64,000 nucleotides of DNA from Kiloniella majae (GCF_002118315.1 NZ_MTSZ01000001.1:310001-374000), one strand, 5' to 3'. Positions 16,786 through 26,358 are shown, counted from the first letter of the stretch. Notes: generated by a model not told the origin, from the sequence alone. Numbers and translations are program-made.

Positions 16786-18335
16786 ATAACTACTTCCCTT
16801 CTATTCTCAACGATGCCATTGGCCCTGTCATGCGCGGAGCCTCAAGTTCTCACGTCGCCGCGGCCTATAGAATTGGCCGGTTGGGGCGCGATTACATGAA
16901 CGGAGAGTTTACCAAAGTACTGATTGAGTATGATCCAAAGGGATCACTTGAACCAACCCATGACAGTCAGGGTTCTGATATGGGGCTGTTCACCGGGTTA
17001 TTGGGGTGGGATATTACAGATGACCGTATGGTCGATGCGCAAAAATATCTCGAAGCTGAGGGGACAGATGTTGAAATAGCAATAAGCGACTATGGCGCAA
17101 CACACCCCAATACCTACAAGCTAACCCTAACCAATGATACTGAAAGTTGCTGCATTCTAGCGATTTCAATTGGCGGCGGTATTATTGAAATCATCGCCAT
17201 TGATGACATAAATCTTTCGCTCTATGGCGATTACCATGAAACTTTTGTTTGGACTGAAGATACCAATCTTTATGAACATGTAACTGGTTTGCCTTTTATC
17301 GACACCGTACAGGAACATCACGGATTACAAGGGAAAGTTCTTCAGATAAAAGGGCAACAGGCTCTATCAAAACAAGACTTACCCAGCGAGTATAGGATAA
17401 AAGCGATTAAAAACCTCGCCCCGATCCTTCCGGTTGCAAGCTCAACCCAAATGAAACTTCCCTTCACAATTAGCGAAGAGATGATCTCATATAACAAGGA
17501 TAAAAACCTTTCACTTTGGGAACTCGCCTTAAAATACGAAAGTGCCCGCGGCAATATATCGGAACAGCAAGTCTTTGAAAAAATGCGCAATATTGTGCGC
17601 ATCCTTGAAAAATCTATTGCAGATGGCATCAAAGGTACGCAGTACATGGATCGAATTTATCCAGCACAGGCTCCGTCCTTTAAACAAAAAATAGCCGGAA
17701 ATTCTTTTCTTAATATGGGCTTATACAACGATGCTATTCTCTCGGTAACAGCCCTGATGGATGTAAAAAGCTCGATGGGAGTTATCGTTGCCGCGCCGAC
17801 AGCTGGGTCATGCGGCACTCTGCCCGGTACCTGCCTTGGTGTCGCAACAGCCCTTAACATGGACGAAGATCAAAAAGTAAAGGCAATGCTGGCAGCAGGT
17901 CTGATTGGTGTTTTCATTGCCCGCATGGCGACCTTTTCTGCTGAAATCGGAGGGTGCCAGGCTGAAACCGGGTCAGGTTCCGGTATGGCCGCAGCCGGAT
18001 TGGTAACATTGCTTGGCGGATCGTTTGATCAATGTCTCGCCGCAGCATCCATGGCTCTTCAAAACACCTTTGGCCTTGTTTGTGATCCCGTCGCTAATCG
18101 CGTCGAAGCCCCTTGCTTGGGCAAAAATGTTATGATGGCCGGCAATGCATTGTCAGCCGCAAATATGGCAATGGCAGGCTTTGACCACCTTATTCCTTTG
18201 GATGAAGTAATCATTGCCATGCACAAGGTCGGACAATCCCTGCCCTGTGAGCTGCGATGTACCGGAAAAGGAGGTTTGGCCATGACACCAACAGCCAAGG
18301 CCCTTGAGGCTAAGTTGGAAAGAAAACAAACGTAA
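16782..18335 (+). CDS. iron-sulfur L-serine dehydratase-like protein (beta-alpha fusion)
   Basis: A 517-residue protein joining an N-terminal beta domain (about 1-165, with GASSSHVAAAYRIG like the canonical GPSSSHT motif) to an alpha catalytic domain (about 240-510). The 4Fe-4S cysteines are in EIGGCQAETG, LVCDPV and EAPCLG; the APTAGSCGTLPG loop is also present. Family members remove water then ammonia from L-serine to give pyruvate, oxygen-sensitively. It is longer than typical SdaA (~455). Lying behind an amino-acid importer and a DapA-like lyase, it may act on another beta-hydroxy amino acid. The tandem repeats reach its start codon. Confidence 0.9.
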   Translation: MDNYFPSILNDAIGPVMRGASSSHVAAAYRIGRLGRDYMNGEFTKVLIEYDPKGSLEPTHDSQGSDMGLFTGLLGWDITDDRMVDAQKYLEAEGTDVEIAISDYGATHPNTYKLTLTNDTESCCILAISIGGGIIEIIAIDDINLSLYGDYHETFVWTEDTNLYEHVTGLPFIDTVQEHHGLQGKVLQIKGQQALSKQDLPSEYRIKAIKNLAPILPVASSTQMKLPFTISEEMISYNKDKNLSLWELALKYESARGNISEQQVFEKMRNIVRILEKSIADGIKGTQYMDRIYPAQAPSFKQKIAGNSFLNMGLYNDAILSVTALMDVKSSMGVIVAAPTAGSCGTLPGTCLGVATALNMDEDQKVKAMLAAGLIGVFIARMATFSAEIGGCQAETGSGSGMAAAGLVTLLGGSFDQCLAAASMALQNTFGLVCDPVANRVEAPCLGKNVMMAGNALSAANMAMAGFDHLIPLDEVIIAMHKVGQSLPCELRCTGKGGLAMTPTAKALEAKLERKQT

Positions 18336-18377
18336 GTTAGAAAGAAAAGTAAGTAAAATAACAGGCTGATTATCCAG

Positions 18378-18794
18378 CTATCCTATAGTTTTCTTATGCC
18401 AGTTTTTGTCATCGAAATTTTGAATTTCTATTCGATACCCGTGTGGGCTTTCAAACAAAGAGCTATAGACAGAAAAACGCTCTGAATGACTTGGTTTCTT
18501 GATATATTTAACACCTTTTGACGTTAGAAAATCATGCCACCCATCAACATCATCAGACACGATCGTGATCATAACACCAGCCTGAAAACGGGATACTGAA
18601 CCGGGTCGATCCGGCAAACAGCAAACACCTAAATAGCTCAAATCAGTCAACCGATAGATGTGGCAAGCTCCCTGATCGACAACAAATTCCAGCTCCATAA
18701 CCTCTCGAAAAAATTCAGAGGCCAATTCAAGATCATCGCAGTAGGTAAAAACAATGGATTGATTAATTTTGGGACGCTGAGAATAGTCCGGCAT
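18378..18794 (-). CDS. VOC (glyoxalase/bleomycin-resistance) family protein
   Basis: A 138-residue protein of the vicinal-oxygen-chelate superfamily. The N-terminal SIVFTYCDDLELASEFF and the C-terminal FESPHGYRIEIQNF are typical beta-alpha-beta modules, the latter with the usual metal-ligand glutamate. Members are lyases, dioxygenases or ligand-binding resistance proteins; the substrate is not evident. It is encoded tail-to-tail with the dehydratase gene 42 bp away, with no strong terminator between them. Confidence 0.85.
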   Translation of the reverse strand: MPDYSQRPKINQSIVFTYCDDLELASEFFREVMELEFVVDQGACHIYRLTDLSYLGVCCLPDRPGSVSRFQAGVMITIVSDDVDGWHDFLTSKGVKYIKKPSHSERFSVYSSLFESPHGYRIEIQNFDDKNWHKKTIG

Positions 18795-18891
18795 TTCTAT
18801 TTCTCTTACCCTTAAACTAAGTGTATCTATATAAAGCTTCGATAAAAGTTTAGCGAAAACGTTACATATTTAGAGAATAAAATCAGGTGCA

Positions 18892-19425
18892 TCAACCGAT
18901 CTGGCTTCTTATCTTTACATCCCAATGTTGCCCCCTGAACTCTTGGTCAGAATTCTCCGAACCTGAAAGTCGGGATAAAGCTCCCAGAATAAATTTAACG
19001 TCCCCCTCCTCATCTACCATGGGAAGATGAATAGCCTCAATCAGCATTTTTTGCTGCGATGTAGAAAGGACTTCTTCCTGAGAAACGTAGGCAACACGTT
19101 TTATTGCCGCTTCTTCATAACTATCAAGAATAGCCGCAGCACTCTCCCCAAAGGTACTTTCATCAACATACTTGTCTGTAAAATGCTGACCCAGTGAATA
19201 ATTGATATAAGTACCCTGTAAACGAACCAGAGCGGCAAAAGGATTGTATTCAAGTTCCATAAGGAAGACATGGGGTAGAAACTCCAACGGAATTTCCATA
19301 GGTGCCAACGCTGACTTGAGAGGTAAGCCCCTACACTTTGGTAGAGATTGCCAATAGTCATACACACCTTTAACAGGAGCTGTCAGGCTATTCAAATCAG
19401 TGGTTAAATCAGTGGACTGTTCCAC
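18892..19425 (-). CDS. PAS_5-family protein, tandem paralogue A
   Basis: A 177-residue cytoplasmic protein with a PAS_5 pattern: VYDYWQSLP near 22, then PMEIPLEFLPHVFLMELEYN, then VRLQGTYINYSLGQHF. It is about two-thirds identical by eye to the neighbour at 19647-20168; the identical blocks include YNPFAAL, DESTFGESA, EEAAIKR and AIHLPMVDE. No output domain is attached. The upstream DNA also resembles that of the paralogue, so promoter and gene were duplicated together. The function is unknown. Confidence 0.8.
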   Translation of the reverse strand: MEQSTDLTTDLNSLTAPVKGVYDYWQSLPKCRGLPLKSALAPMEIPLEFLPHVFLMELEYNPFAALVRLQGTYINYSLGQHFTDKYVDESTFGESAAAILDSYEEAAIKRVAYVSQEEVLSTSQQKMLIEAIHLPMVDEEGDVKFILGALSRLSGSENSDQEFRGQHWDVKIRSQIG

Positions 19426-19646
19426 GTTTCACTATCCCCTGGTAGCATCGTCAAACCGTACATATGGCTCAGTATACTTAAACATATGATAAACTATATT
19501 TTATAATTCAACCATAAGAAATTCGACTGATCGTCACCACCCTGCCTTTTTAAGGTCACCGAACATTAGTGGGCATAGAAAGGCAAAACCCTTCTAAAGT
19601 TACTATTAGATAGAGAAATGAAAATGGAAGCTGAATAAAGGCACGA

Positions 19647-20168
19647 TCAGGCGATCTTGTTAACGACCTTAACATCCCACCGACGTCCGCGGAATTCGTG
19701 ATCATGGTTGGTAGAACCAGAAATTCGCGATAGTGCTCCCAGAAAATAAATAACCTTCCCCTGTTCATCCACCATAGGCAGATGAATGGCCTCAATAACC
19801 ATTGTCTGTCCGGATATCGCATGGACCTCTTCGTGAGAGACATAGGCAGCGCGTTTGATCGCAGCTTCTTCATAACCGGCCAGAATAGTTGACGCACTCT
19901 CCCCAAAAGTACTTTCATCAATATACTTGTTGGTAAAATATTCCCCAAGTGAGTGGTTGATATAAGTGCCCTGCAGGCGGATCAAAGCGGCAAAAGGATT
20001 GTATTCCAGTTGAACAAGAAAAACATACGGCAGATATTCCAAAGGCATATCAAGGGGATCGAGAGAGGATTTTAAAGGTAATCCCTGAAATTTTGGTAAT
20101 GCGTCCCAGTATTCGTATATAGCTCTGACCGGCGCTGCCAAATTATCAAGATCAGCGTATTGTCCCAC
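19647..20168 (-). CDS. PAS_5-family protein, tandem paralogue B
   Basis: A 173-residue PAS_5 protein, the tandem duplicate of the 18892 gene, with IYEYWDALP, PLDMPLEYLPYVFLVQLEYN and IRLQGTYINHSLGEYF in the same order. The most variable part is the N-terminal ten residues and the tail after EFRG. A ~220-bp gap holds the downstream copy's own promoter-like DNA, so the genes are probably transcribed separately. A third, distant PAS_5 gene lies at 11152. Confidence 0.8.
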   Translation of the reverse strand: MGQYADLDNLAAPVRAIYEYWDALPKFQGLPLKSSLDPLDMPLEYLPYVFLVQLEYNPFAALIRLQGTYINHSLGEYFTNKYIDESTFGESASTILAGYEEAAIKRAAYVSHEEVHAISGQTMVIEAIHLPMVDEQGKVIYFLGALSRISGSTNHDHEFRGRRWDVKVVNKIA

Positions 20169-20314
20169 TCTTTAAACCCCATTTGAAACTGCACGAAACA
20201 GAATAATCTTAGGACAATATACGTAAATATAAGATATACGAAAAGCTATATTTCAACTATGAAAAGTATTTATTAGCTTGCGATAAAAACCCAGCCTCTT
20301 GAAAAAATATTCGC

Positions 20315-21025
20315 TTAAATAATATTCTGTAAAATCGTTTTACGAATACCATCTCTTTGCTGTTCATCAACCGAGAGATTCTGTTTTTCCCCTCCGGCAA
20401 GCGACTTATCCCCTTGTTCGTTACCAAGGTTCAAATTTGCCTGTAGCTGGTTCTTCTCACCATTTTCCAGATCAGTTTCACTCGCAGGTGTGAAATTTTC
20501 TGACACCGAGTTTTTGACATTCTCATCGATGAGCTTGGCTATCTTTTCTTCAATCTTTTTTCGATCTTCAGGTGACATATTCTTTAGATCGTCTTCGGTC
20601 AAACCAAGAGATCTCAAGACCTGAGCGCGCATCCGTTCACCTGGTGTTTGGCCTATAATTTCCTTGAATGCCGCAACAGATTTATCATGATCACCCTGAT
20701 CTTCAGTTAAAGGTGTCATGAATTTGCTAACATCGGCCTCCGGCACGTTAGATGCAATTTGCTGAGCATAAAAAAGCGTTTGAGAAGTCTGTGCGCCCGC
20801 CAAAGTCATGGCCCCGGCGGTCTCAACAACCGGGTCCTTTTTGCCTGTCGTAATATCTTTGTAGGAAGATGCTACACTTTTTGCCGCACTCTCATTTGAC
20901 GCATAGGCAGTTTTTGCCAGGTTGTAATCTCTTGCAGCCTGAATCTTCGTCAATTTCAATTGTTCTTCAACCCGACTAACCCTTTGGTTTGCCTCGACTA
21001 CAGCGTTCGTCCTACTTAGCAGCAT
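20315..21025 (-). CDS. uncharacterised helical protein
   Basis: A 236-residue protein with no signal peptide or membrane segment. It begins with a probable coiled coil (about 8-45), continues with an Ala/Ser/Thr-rich helical region (55-95), and has a conserved-looking block LGLTEDDLKNMSPEDRKKIEEKI near residue 140. The C-terminal 50 residues are Asn/Gln/Glu-rich and probably disordered. Similar LTEEDL-MSPEER blocks occur in alphaproteobacterial proteins of unknown role. It is monocistronic. I do not recognise a function. Confidence 0.6.
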   Translation of the reverse strand: MLLSRTNAVVEANQRVSRVEEQLKLTKIQAARDYNLAKTAYASNESAAKSVASSYKDITTGKKDPVVETAGAMTLAGAQTSQTLFYAQQIASNVPEADVSKFMTPLTEDQGDHDKSVAAFKEIIGQTPGERMRAQVLRSLGLTEDDLKNMSPEDRKKIEEKIAKLIDENVKNSVSENFTPASETDLENGEKNQLQANLNLGNEQGDKSLAGGEKQNLSVDEQQRDGIRKTILQNII

Positions 21026-21282
21026 TGCCCTTATCCATCCGTGTGAACAAAAAACATGTACAACTAAATAAGCAATTTATGTGCCAACGAATAGCACCAC
21101 GAACAAACACATTTATATTCTCGAATTGGATTGGCTATCGCTGATGATCAGGAAAAGTATTTTCATGATCTGGCCGTTTCTTGTTCAGTTACTTGATTTT
21201 ACTCTTGCAACAGCTGCCCGAAAACATACATTAACACTTGAAAACAACAATAAACTATCCACCGAACACGGAATTTCATTAC

Positions 21283-21831
21283 ATGAAAAGATCAAAATCG
21301 CTAAAACTTGCGCTAATGGGTGCAAGCGTTCTTGCTTTGAGTGCCTGTGAAGAGCCACAAGATGTCGCCGTTTTTGAAAATGTAGATCAGTGTTCTCAGC
21401 AAGATGGTTTTGATCGGACATCTTGCGAAGAAAATATGCAACTTGCCAAAGACGAGCACATTCGTGTCTCGCCCAAATATACCTCTGTTGAAGATTGTGA
21501 GGCTGATTTCGGTTCAACACAGTGTGAAATCGCCCCTGTACAAACATCAAGTGGTGGCTCTGTCTTTATGCCTTTAATGATGGGCTATATGATGGGCAAT
21601 ATGTTAAGTGGCGGTTCCCGCGTCGCAACACAGCCACTTTACAGATCAGCGGATGATCCGAAAAACTTTAGAACTGGTGATAATCAAAAAGTTGCGGGAA
21701 AAACAGGTGTTTCGAAAGTTCCTGCGAATGTTGCAAAGGCCCCGACCACAAAAACAAGTACGATCCGACGGGGTGGTTTTGGGGCAAGTGCGCCAAAGAT
21801 GACCTCCTCACGTCGTAGCTTTGGTGGTTAA
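21283..21831 (+). CDS. YgiB-like DUF1190 lipoprotein
   Basis: A 182-residue outer-membrane-type lipoprotein. The signal peptide ends in the lipobox LALSAC (Cys about residue 21). The DUF1190 features are a Cys-rich block (DQCSQQDG, TSCEENM, VEDCEADFG, QCEIAP), then a Met/Gly-rich MPLMMGYMMGNMLSGG segment and a basic Ser/Gly tail ending RRSFGG. The ATG at 21283 follows GGAA by nine bases. It lies 61 bp upstream of a YgiC-like gene, the same order as ygiB-ygiC of enterobacteria. A role is not established; an envelope function with YgiC is inferred. Confidence 0.85.
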   Translation: MKRSKSLKLALMGASVLALSACEEPQDVAVFENVDQCSQQDGFDRTSCEENMQLAKDEHIRVSPKYTSVEDCEADFGSTQCEIAPVQTSSGGSVFMPLMMGYMMGNMLSGGSRVATQPLYRSADDPKNFRTGDNQKVAGKTGVSKVPANVAKAPTTKTSTIRRGGFGASAPKMTSSRRSFGG

Positions 21832-21892
21832 GGCTCCTTTTCGCTATAAAATCCCATACAGGTATTAAATACCCAATCAAGACAGAGAATAA

Positions 21893-23062
21893 ATGCAACG
21901 TATTTCGCTGGAACAACGTGACGACTGGAAAACACAGGCCGAAAGCCTGGGCTTTGACTTTCATACAATTGACGATGCTCCCTATTGGGATGAAAGCGCC
22001 TGTTACCGTTTCAGTCTGAGCCAGATCGAAAATGACATAGAAGATCCCAGCGAAGAGATTGAAAACCTTTGTTTTGAAGTTGTGCAACGGGCAATCAATT
22101 CCGAAGAAATACTCACTAAACTCGCCATTCCTGCAGACTTTTGGGACTATATACGCGCAAGTTGGCTCAACCAGGAAAAGAACCTCTATGGGCGGCTTGA
22201 TTTTTCCTATGACGGGCAAGGCCCGGCCAAGCTTCTGGAATACAATGCTGACACCCCCACATCGCTCTATGAAAGTTCTGCTTTTCAGTGGCTTTGGCTG
22301 GAACAAGCGATGGAACTTGATCTGATTCCGAAAGGGTGTGACCAGTATAATTCCATTCATGAACGGCTTGTAGAGGCCTTCCAGACGCTGCAGCGCAACA
22401 AAGATATCGATGGAAAACTTCATCTGGCTTCATGCCAGAATTCGCCAGAAGATGAAGGCACCGTCCGCTACCTTGAAGAATGCGCCACCCAGGCAGGACT
22501 GGAAACCAGCTTCCTGTTCATGGAAGAAATCGGCATTGATGCGAACGGGCACTTCACTGACCTTGACGACATGGGCATAAGAACACTGTTCAAGCTATAT
22601 CCATGGGAATGGATCATGACGGATGATTTCGGGAAATCCGTTCCCCAAAGCGGTGTCACCTTTATTGAACCAGCATGGAAATCTATTCTTTCAAACAAAG
22701 GGTTGCTCCCTCTGTTATGGGAAATGTTCGAAGGGCACCCCAATCTTTTGCCTGCCTATTTCTCGACAGATCCACGTGCCACACAGCTTGAAGGTGACTA
22801 TGTAAAGAAACCACTGTTCTCGAGAGAAGGTAGCAACATCGAGATGGTGCGCCAAGGTGAACAACCTTTGAAAATTGCAGGTCCTTACGGTGAAGAAGGC
22901 CACATCATTCAAGCTTTACATCCCTTACCTGTGTTCGACGGAAATCACACTGTAATCGGATCATGGCTTGTTGCCAGCAAACCCTGTGGCATGGGAATAC
23001 GTGAAGATAACTCCCCGATTACCAAAGACAGTTCTCGCTTTCTTCCTCATGTTATTTATTGA
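21893..23062 (+). CDS. YgiC-like glutathionylspermidine synthase-family ATP-grasp ligase
   Basis: A 389-residue protein matching the C-terminal synthetase domain of glutathionylspermidine synthase, without the amidase half. Family blocks include LYGRLDFSYDGQGPAKLLEYNADTPTSLYESS near 95-125 and, near the C-terminus, YVKKPLFSREGSNIEM, the ATP-grasp lysine and glycine loop. These stand-alone YgiC proteins are ATP-dependent ligases of uncertain substrate. It pairs with the DUF1190 lipoprotein immediately upstream. A polyamine operon lies 27 kb away, with no direct link visible. Confidence 0.9.
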   Translation: MQRISLEQRDDWKTQAESLGFDFHTIDDAPYWDESACYRFSLSQIENDIEDPSEEIENLCFEVVQRAINSEEILTKLAIPADFWDYIRASWLNQEKNLYGRLDFSYDGQGPAKLLEYNADTPTSLYESSAFQWLWLEQAMELDLIPKGCDQYNSIHERLVEAFQTLQRNKDIDGKLHLASCQNSPEDEGTVRYLEECATQAGLETSFLFMEEIGIDANGHFTDLDDMGIRTLFKLYPWEWIMTDDFGKSVPQSGVTFIEPAWKSILSNKGLLPLLWEMFEGHPNLLPAYFSTDPRATQLEGDYVKKPLFSREGSNIEMVRQGEQPLKIAGPYGEEGHIIQALHPLPVFDGNHTVIGSWLVASKPCGMGIREDNSPITKDSSRFLPHVIY

Positions 23063-23097
23063 TCAAGGTAATTAAGCTGAACGAGCAAAAGCTTATC

Positions 23098-23877
23098 TCA
23101 GCCAAGACGCCCGTAAAACGTCATCCGCGCAGCTTCTGACAGGGCAATTCCCGGTTCCGAGTTATAGGCAAGTACCACCAGCATACGAGTTCGTTCACCT
23201 TCGACGGGGGCAACCCGGTGGATCGCATTGCGCCCGCGAAAAAGAACAAGCGCACCAGCGCCCATAGAAAGTCGGCTGACCGCAGTCTCACCGTCCAGGA
23301 CTTTTCCGACCCCCTCAAAGTTCATATCTCCGCGATCTGCATCCCGCAGGTCACCCACATACTCAAAAGCGCCACCAGCTTCGGGTTCTTGTATCATCAA
23401 GGTCGTCGCAAAGGATGAATTATCAAAATGCCACCCTAACTCCTGCCCTGTTCGCGCATAATGCAGATTAATTGACGATAATGGATCAGCATATTGATAG
23501 AGAGCTTTCTCTTTTAAGACGCGACACAGAAATTTCTGAAAATCTGCATCGTGATAAAGTGTCTGCAAAGGAGATTTTTCGGGAATTTGATCATCCGTGA
23601 TGCAGCCCTTAGAGGAAGTCACCAGACGGTTTCTGGGATGGGTATCATCAAATTCAGGATCATGAGGGTTGAGGTAAACAGTATGCTTTTGCTCACAAAA
23701 ATAAGCCTGATCCTCATGCTTTTCGCCTTCATTCTTTACCAACGCAACGGCTTTTGGCAACAGAAAACCCTCTAGAACAAGGACCCCGTCACGATCAAGC
23801 TTATCCCGGCAGGATTGCATAAACCCCTCATCCGATATCGGATGCTTTTCAAGATTTACGATATCTAAGAGGCTCAT
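23098..23877 (-). CDS. HalD/BesD-like (ArpA) iron/2-oxoglutarate oxygenase
   Basis: A 259-residue cytoplasmic protein resembling the HalD/BesD family of free-amino-acid halogenases and hydroxylases. The iron triad is visible as H150-F-D152 in LGWHFDNSS and H220 in NAIHRVAPVEGERTR, with Arg229/231 likely to bind 2-oxoglutarate. The aspartate at 152 is kept; in the halogenases it is glycine, so hydroxylation is expected. The ATG at 23877 has AAGGA upstream; a GTG at 23901 is weaker. A LysE exporter lies upstream on the same strand with a 139-bp gap. The substrate is probably a free amino acid, by inference. Confidence 0.82.
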   Translation of the reverse strand: MSLLDIVNLEKHPISDEGFMQSCRDKLDRDGVLVLEGFLLPKAVALVKNEGEKHEDQAYFCEQKHTVYLNPHDPEFDDTHPRNRLVTSSKGCITDDQIPEKSPLQTLYHDADFQKFLCRVLKEKALYQYADPLSSINLHYARTGQELGWHFDNSSFATTLMIQEPEAGGAFEYVGDLRDADRGDMNFEGVGKVLDGETAVSRLSMGAGALVLFRGRNAIHRVAPVEGERTRMLVVLAYNSEPGIALSEAARMTFYGRLG

Positions 23878-24016
23878 CACCTGTTCCTTTGTTCCATGCA
23901 CAACAATCGCTATTCGTCATACAATGCAATTCCTCAGACTGCAAACCCCTCATTACAGCAACAAGGGGATTGCTGATGATAAAAAAACCGATCACAACAA
24001 CGATAAAATATCACTT

Positions 24017-24664
24017 TTAATCCGAGAACCTGGAGCTCAAAAGCTTGATCCCTGCAAAAGCAAAAAAACTTCCCAAAGCCAGTTGAATGACACGGCGTGC
24101 TTTTCCATAAAGATGCACCATTACAGGTGTGGAAAACGAAATGGCATAGATCAAATGAATCACCACAGATAGCACAGACGTACCGACAACGATTGCCATC
24201 CCCACCCAAATCGGAGCACCTTCTGTTAAGCCGATAGAGATAATGGCAATCCAGGCCAATGCTGCTTTAGGATTGGTCATTTGAATAATCAAGCCACGTA
24301 AAAAATAACCTGTAGGACTGCGATCTCCCCCTTCTAAAGCTTTGGCCGTAAGATCAGATTTCTGACGTGCGGCTTTGAAAGATTTATACGCCAACCATAA
24401 CAAGTATACCCCCCCGCCGACCTTAATCGCCGTCAAAGCCATCGCATAGGTTGATAACAGTGCAGATAACCCAAGCACGGTAAACATTGCCCAACAAAAC
24501 GAGCCACATGAAACACCAAGCGCTAATGCCATACCAGATTTACGCCCAACGTCCATTGATGTGCCAATAACAGCCAAGACATTTGGCCCAGGACTAGCGA
24601 TGGAAATTAGAAAGGCTGAATAGGCAAGTAAAATACCCGGTAAATAGATCGAAACACTGTCCAT
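24017..24664 (-). CDS. LysE/RhtB-family amino-acid exporter
   Basis: A 215-residue membrane protein with about six hydrophobic segments and the family signature SIASPGPNVLAVIGTSMDVG near residue 25, plus IIQMTNPKAALAWIAI near 130. The ATG at 24664 follows GGGAG by a few bases; a TTG start five codons earlier overlaps the site. It is the second LysE gene of the window and lies upstream of, and in line with, the HalD/BesD-like oxygenase. It may export a modified amino acid, which is inference from position. Confidence 0.9.
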   Translation of the reverse strand: MDSVSIYLPGILLAYSAFLISIASPGPNVLAVIGTSMDVGRKSGMALALGVSCGSFCWAMFTVLGLSALLSTYAMALTAIKVGGGVYLLWLAYKSFKAARQKSDLTAKALEGGDRSPTGYFLRGLIIQMTNPKAALAWIAIISIGLTEGAPIWVGMAIVVGTSVLSVVIHLIYAISFSTPVMVHLYGKARRVIQLALGSFFAFAGIKLLSSRFSD

Positions 24665-24804
24665 AGTACTCCCTTTCAAATGCCGCTATTTCCAGAGAAC
24701 AGGAAACAGCTATAAGCTATAAAAGAGGATTATGACAGAGTTTCCACAGAAAATGCTTCGCTATTGAACGAACTATATATTTTAATATTAAGTAGTATAA
24801 AAAA

Positions 24805-26358
24805 TCACGGCGTAGCTAGCTTTTCAACAATTCTTTCTGCGGGAAACGTTACTGTTGCAACGGTTCCTTTTCCCGGTTCACTTTCCAGTTTGAATTCCCC
24901 GCCATGATTGGCAACCAACGCTTTAACAATAGAGAGCCCCAATCCGGTACCATCATGATTACGCGTCATACTGCCGGCAACCTGCCCAAAGGCCTCTTGA
25001 ACTCGCTCAATATGTTCTTGCGAAATACCAATCCCGGTATCTTCAACACGTACACTAAAACCCTTTGGATCACATTGAAGGCTGACAAAAACCTTACCTC
25101 CAGGATCGGTAAACTTAATTGCATTGGTCAAAAGGTTAAGTAAAATTTGTTTGAACTGTCGACTATCCAATGATGCATAAAGATCAGTTGTATTGTTCTC
25201 AGTAACGATCTTTATTTTACCTGACGCTGCACGGTCTTTGACAAGGAACAGAACGGTTTCAATCGTCTGCTCAACCAGAATAACCTCTTCATCCAGTTCC
25301 AATTCTCCGGCTTCAATACGGGAAATATCCAGAATATCATTGATTAACTGTAGCAAAAACTTACCGGATTTTTGTATATCGGCCACATATTCAGCATTCT
25401 TTTTACTACCCAGCGAGCCAAAAACTTCGTGTTCGAGCGTTTCTGAAAAACCAATAATCGAGTTAAGCGGGGTCCGTAGTTCGTGGCTCATGTTGGCCAG
25501 AAACTCTGATTTGGCACGACTGGCCATTTCAGCACGGTCCTTTTCCAGCATCAGTTCTTTAGTCCGTTCAGCAACACGGGTTTCCAGATTTTTATTTACA
25601 TTACGCAAAGCTTGTGAAGAAAGGTCCCGTTGAATACTGACAGTTACCGCAGAACGAAGAGTGAGGAAAACAATGACCAATAACCCCAAGGCCACACTGC
25701 CCAAAACAAAGGTTGAGAGCAAAATAAGACGGTCAATTTCGGCCATTCGATCCGTGACGTCATAATAGATTTCAAAGGCACCACGGAAATGCCCCTGATC
25801 ATCACTTCGCATCAACGGCACATAAGTCTCGACGACATCCTGTGTAACAACTTCACCTTCCAGGCTCAGTTTATCTTTGCGCGCAAGCTTGGTGAAAACC
25901 TTGCCCTTGGCGACAATATCATGAAAATAATCGTTCTCATTGACCTTGCCGATGTCTTCTTCGTCGGTCGAATAAACCGTTGTCCCATCCGGTGCAAAAA
26001 GCTTGAATTTAACAAGCCCCAATCCACGGGCAACAGAGAGGGCGCCTTCTTGCACATCTTTTGATAGAGAGCCTGCAGTAATATCTTTGTTATTTTGTAT
26101 AACAAGGTCTTCAGCCAAATGATGGCCAGCACGCACTGCCTCTTCTTCTGTATGCTGAATAACAAAGTTGGAAAAGAGCGGCAGGACAATAAAATAATCC
26201 GCCAGAGGAAAGGTAACTGCGATCAAAAGAGAGACAATAAATATCCCGCGTAAATACCCCGTCCTGAAGACAGTTTTAATTTGAGACTTTAGATTTTTAT
26301 ATTTCTTTTTGTCACCAGACTGACTTTCGTAAGTCTCCGCACTTTTTTCTGCCAACAA
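24805..26358 (-). CDS. orphan membrane sensor histidine kinase
   Basis: A 517-residue kinase. TM1 is at 37-60 and TM2 at 211-233, bounding a ~150-residue periplasmic sensor that looks Cache-like ([19 protein letters not shown] near 120). A cytoplasmic coiled coil leads to HisKA with SHELRTP (His292) and HATPase_c with the N box [12 protein letters not shown]1 DTGIGIS and G2 DGTGLGLS. No HAMP domain or receiver domain is evident, and no response regulator is adjacent. The start is TTG with GGAG six bases upstream. It lies 121 bp after the photolyase gene on the same strand. Confidence 0.92.
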   Translation of the reverse strand: MLAEKSAETYESQSGDKKKYKNLKSQIKTVFRTGYLRGIFIVSLLIAVTFPLADYFIVLPLFSNFVIQHTEEEAVRAGHHLAEDLVIQNNKDITAGSLSKDVQEGALSVARGLGLVKFKLFAPDGTTVYSTDEEDIGKVNENDYFHDIVAKGKVFTKLARKDKLSLEGEVVTQDVVETYVPLMRSDDQGHFRGAFEIYYDVTDRMAEIDRLILLSTFVLGSVALGLLVIVFLTLRSAVTVSIQRDLSSQALRNVNKNLETRVAERTKELMLEKDRAEMASRAKSEFLANMSHELRTPLNSIIGFSETLEHEVFGSLGSKKNAEYVADIQKSGKFLLQLINDILDISRIEAGELELDEEVILVEQTIETVLFLVKDRAASGKIKIVTENNTTDLYASLDSRQFKQILLNLLTNAIKFTDPGGKVFVSLQCDPKGFSVRVEDTGIGISQEHIERVQEAFGQVAGSMTRNHDGTGLGLSIVKALVANHGGEFKLESEPGKGTVATVTFPAERIVEKLATP

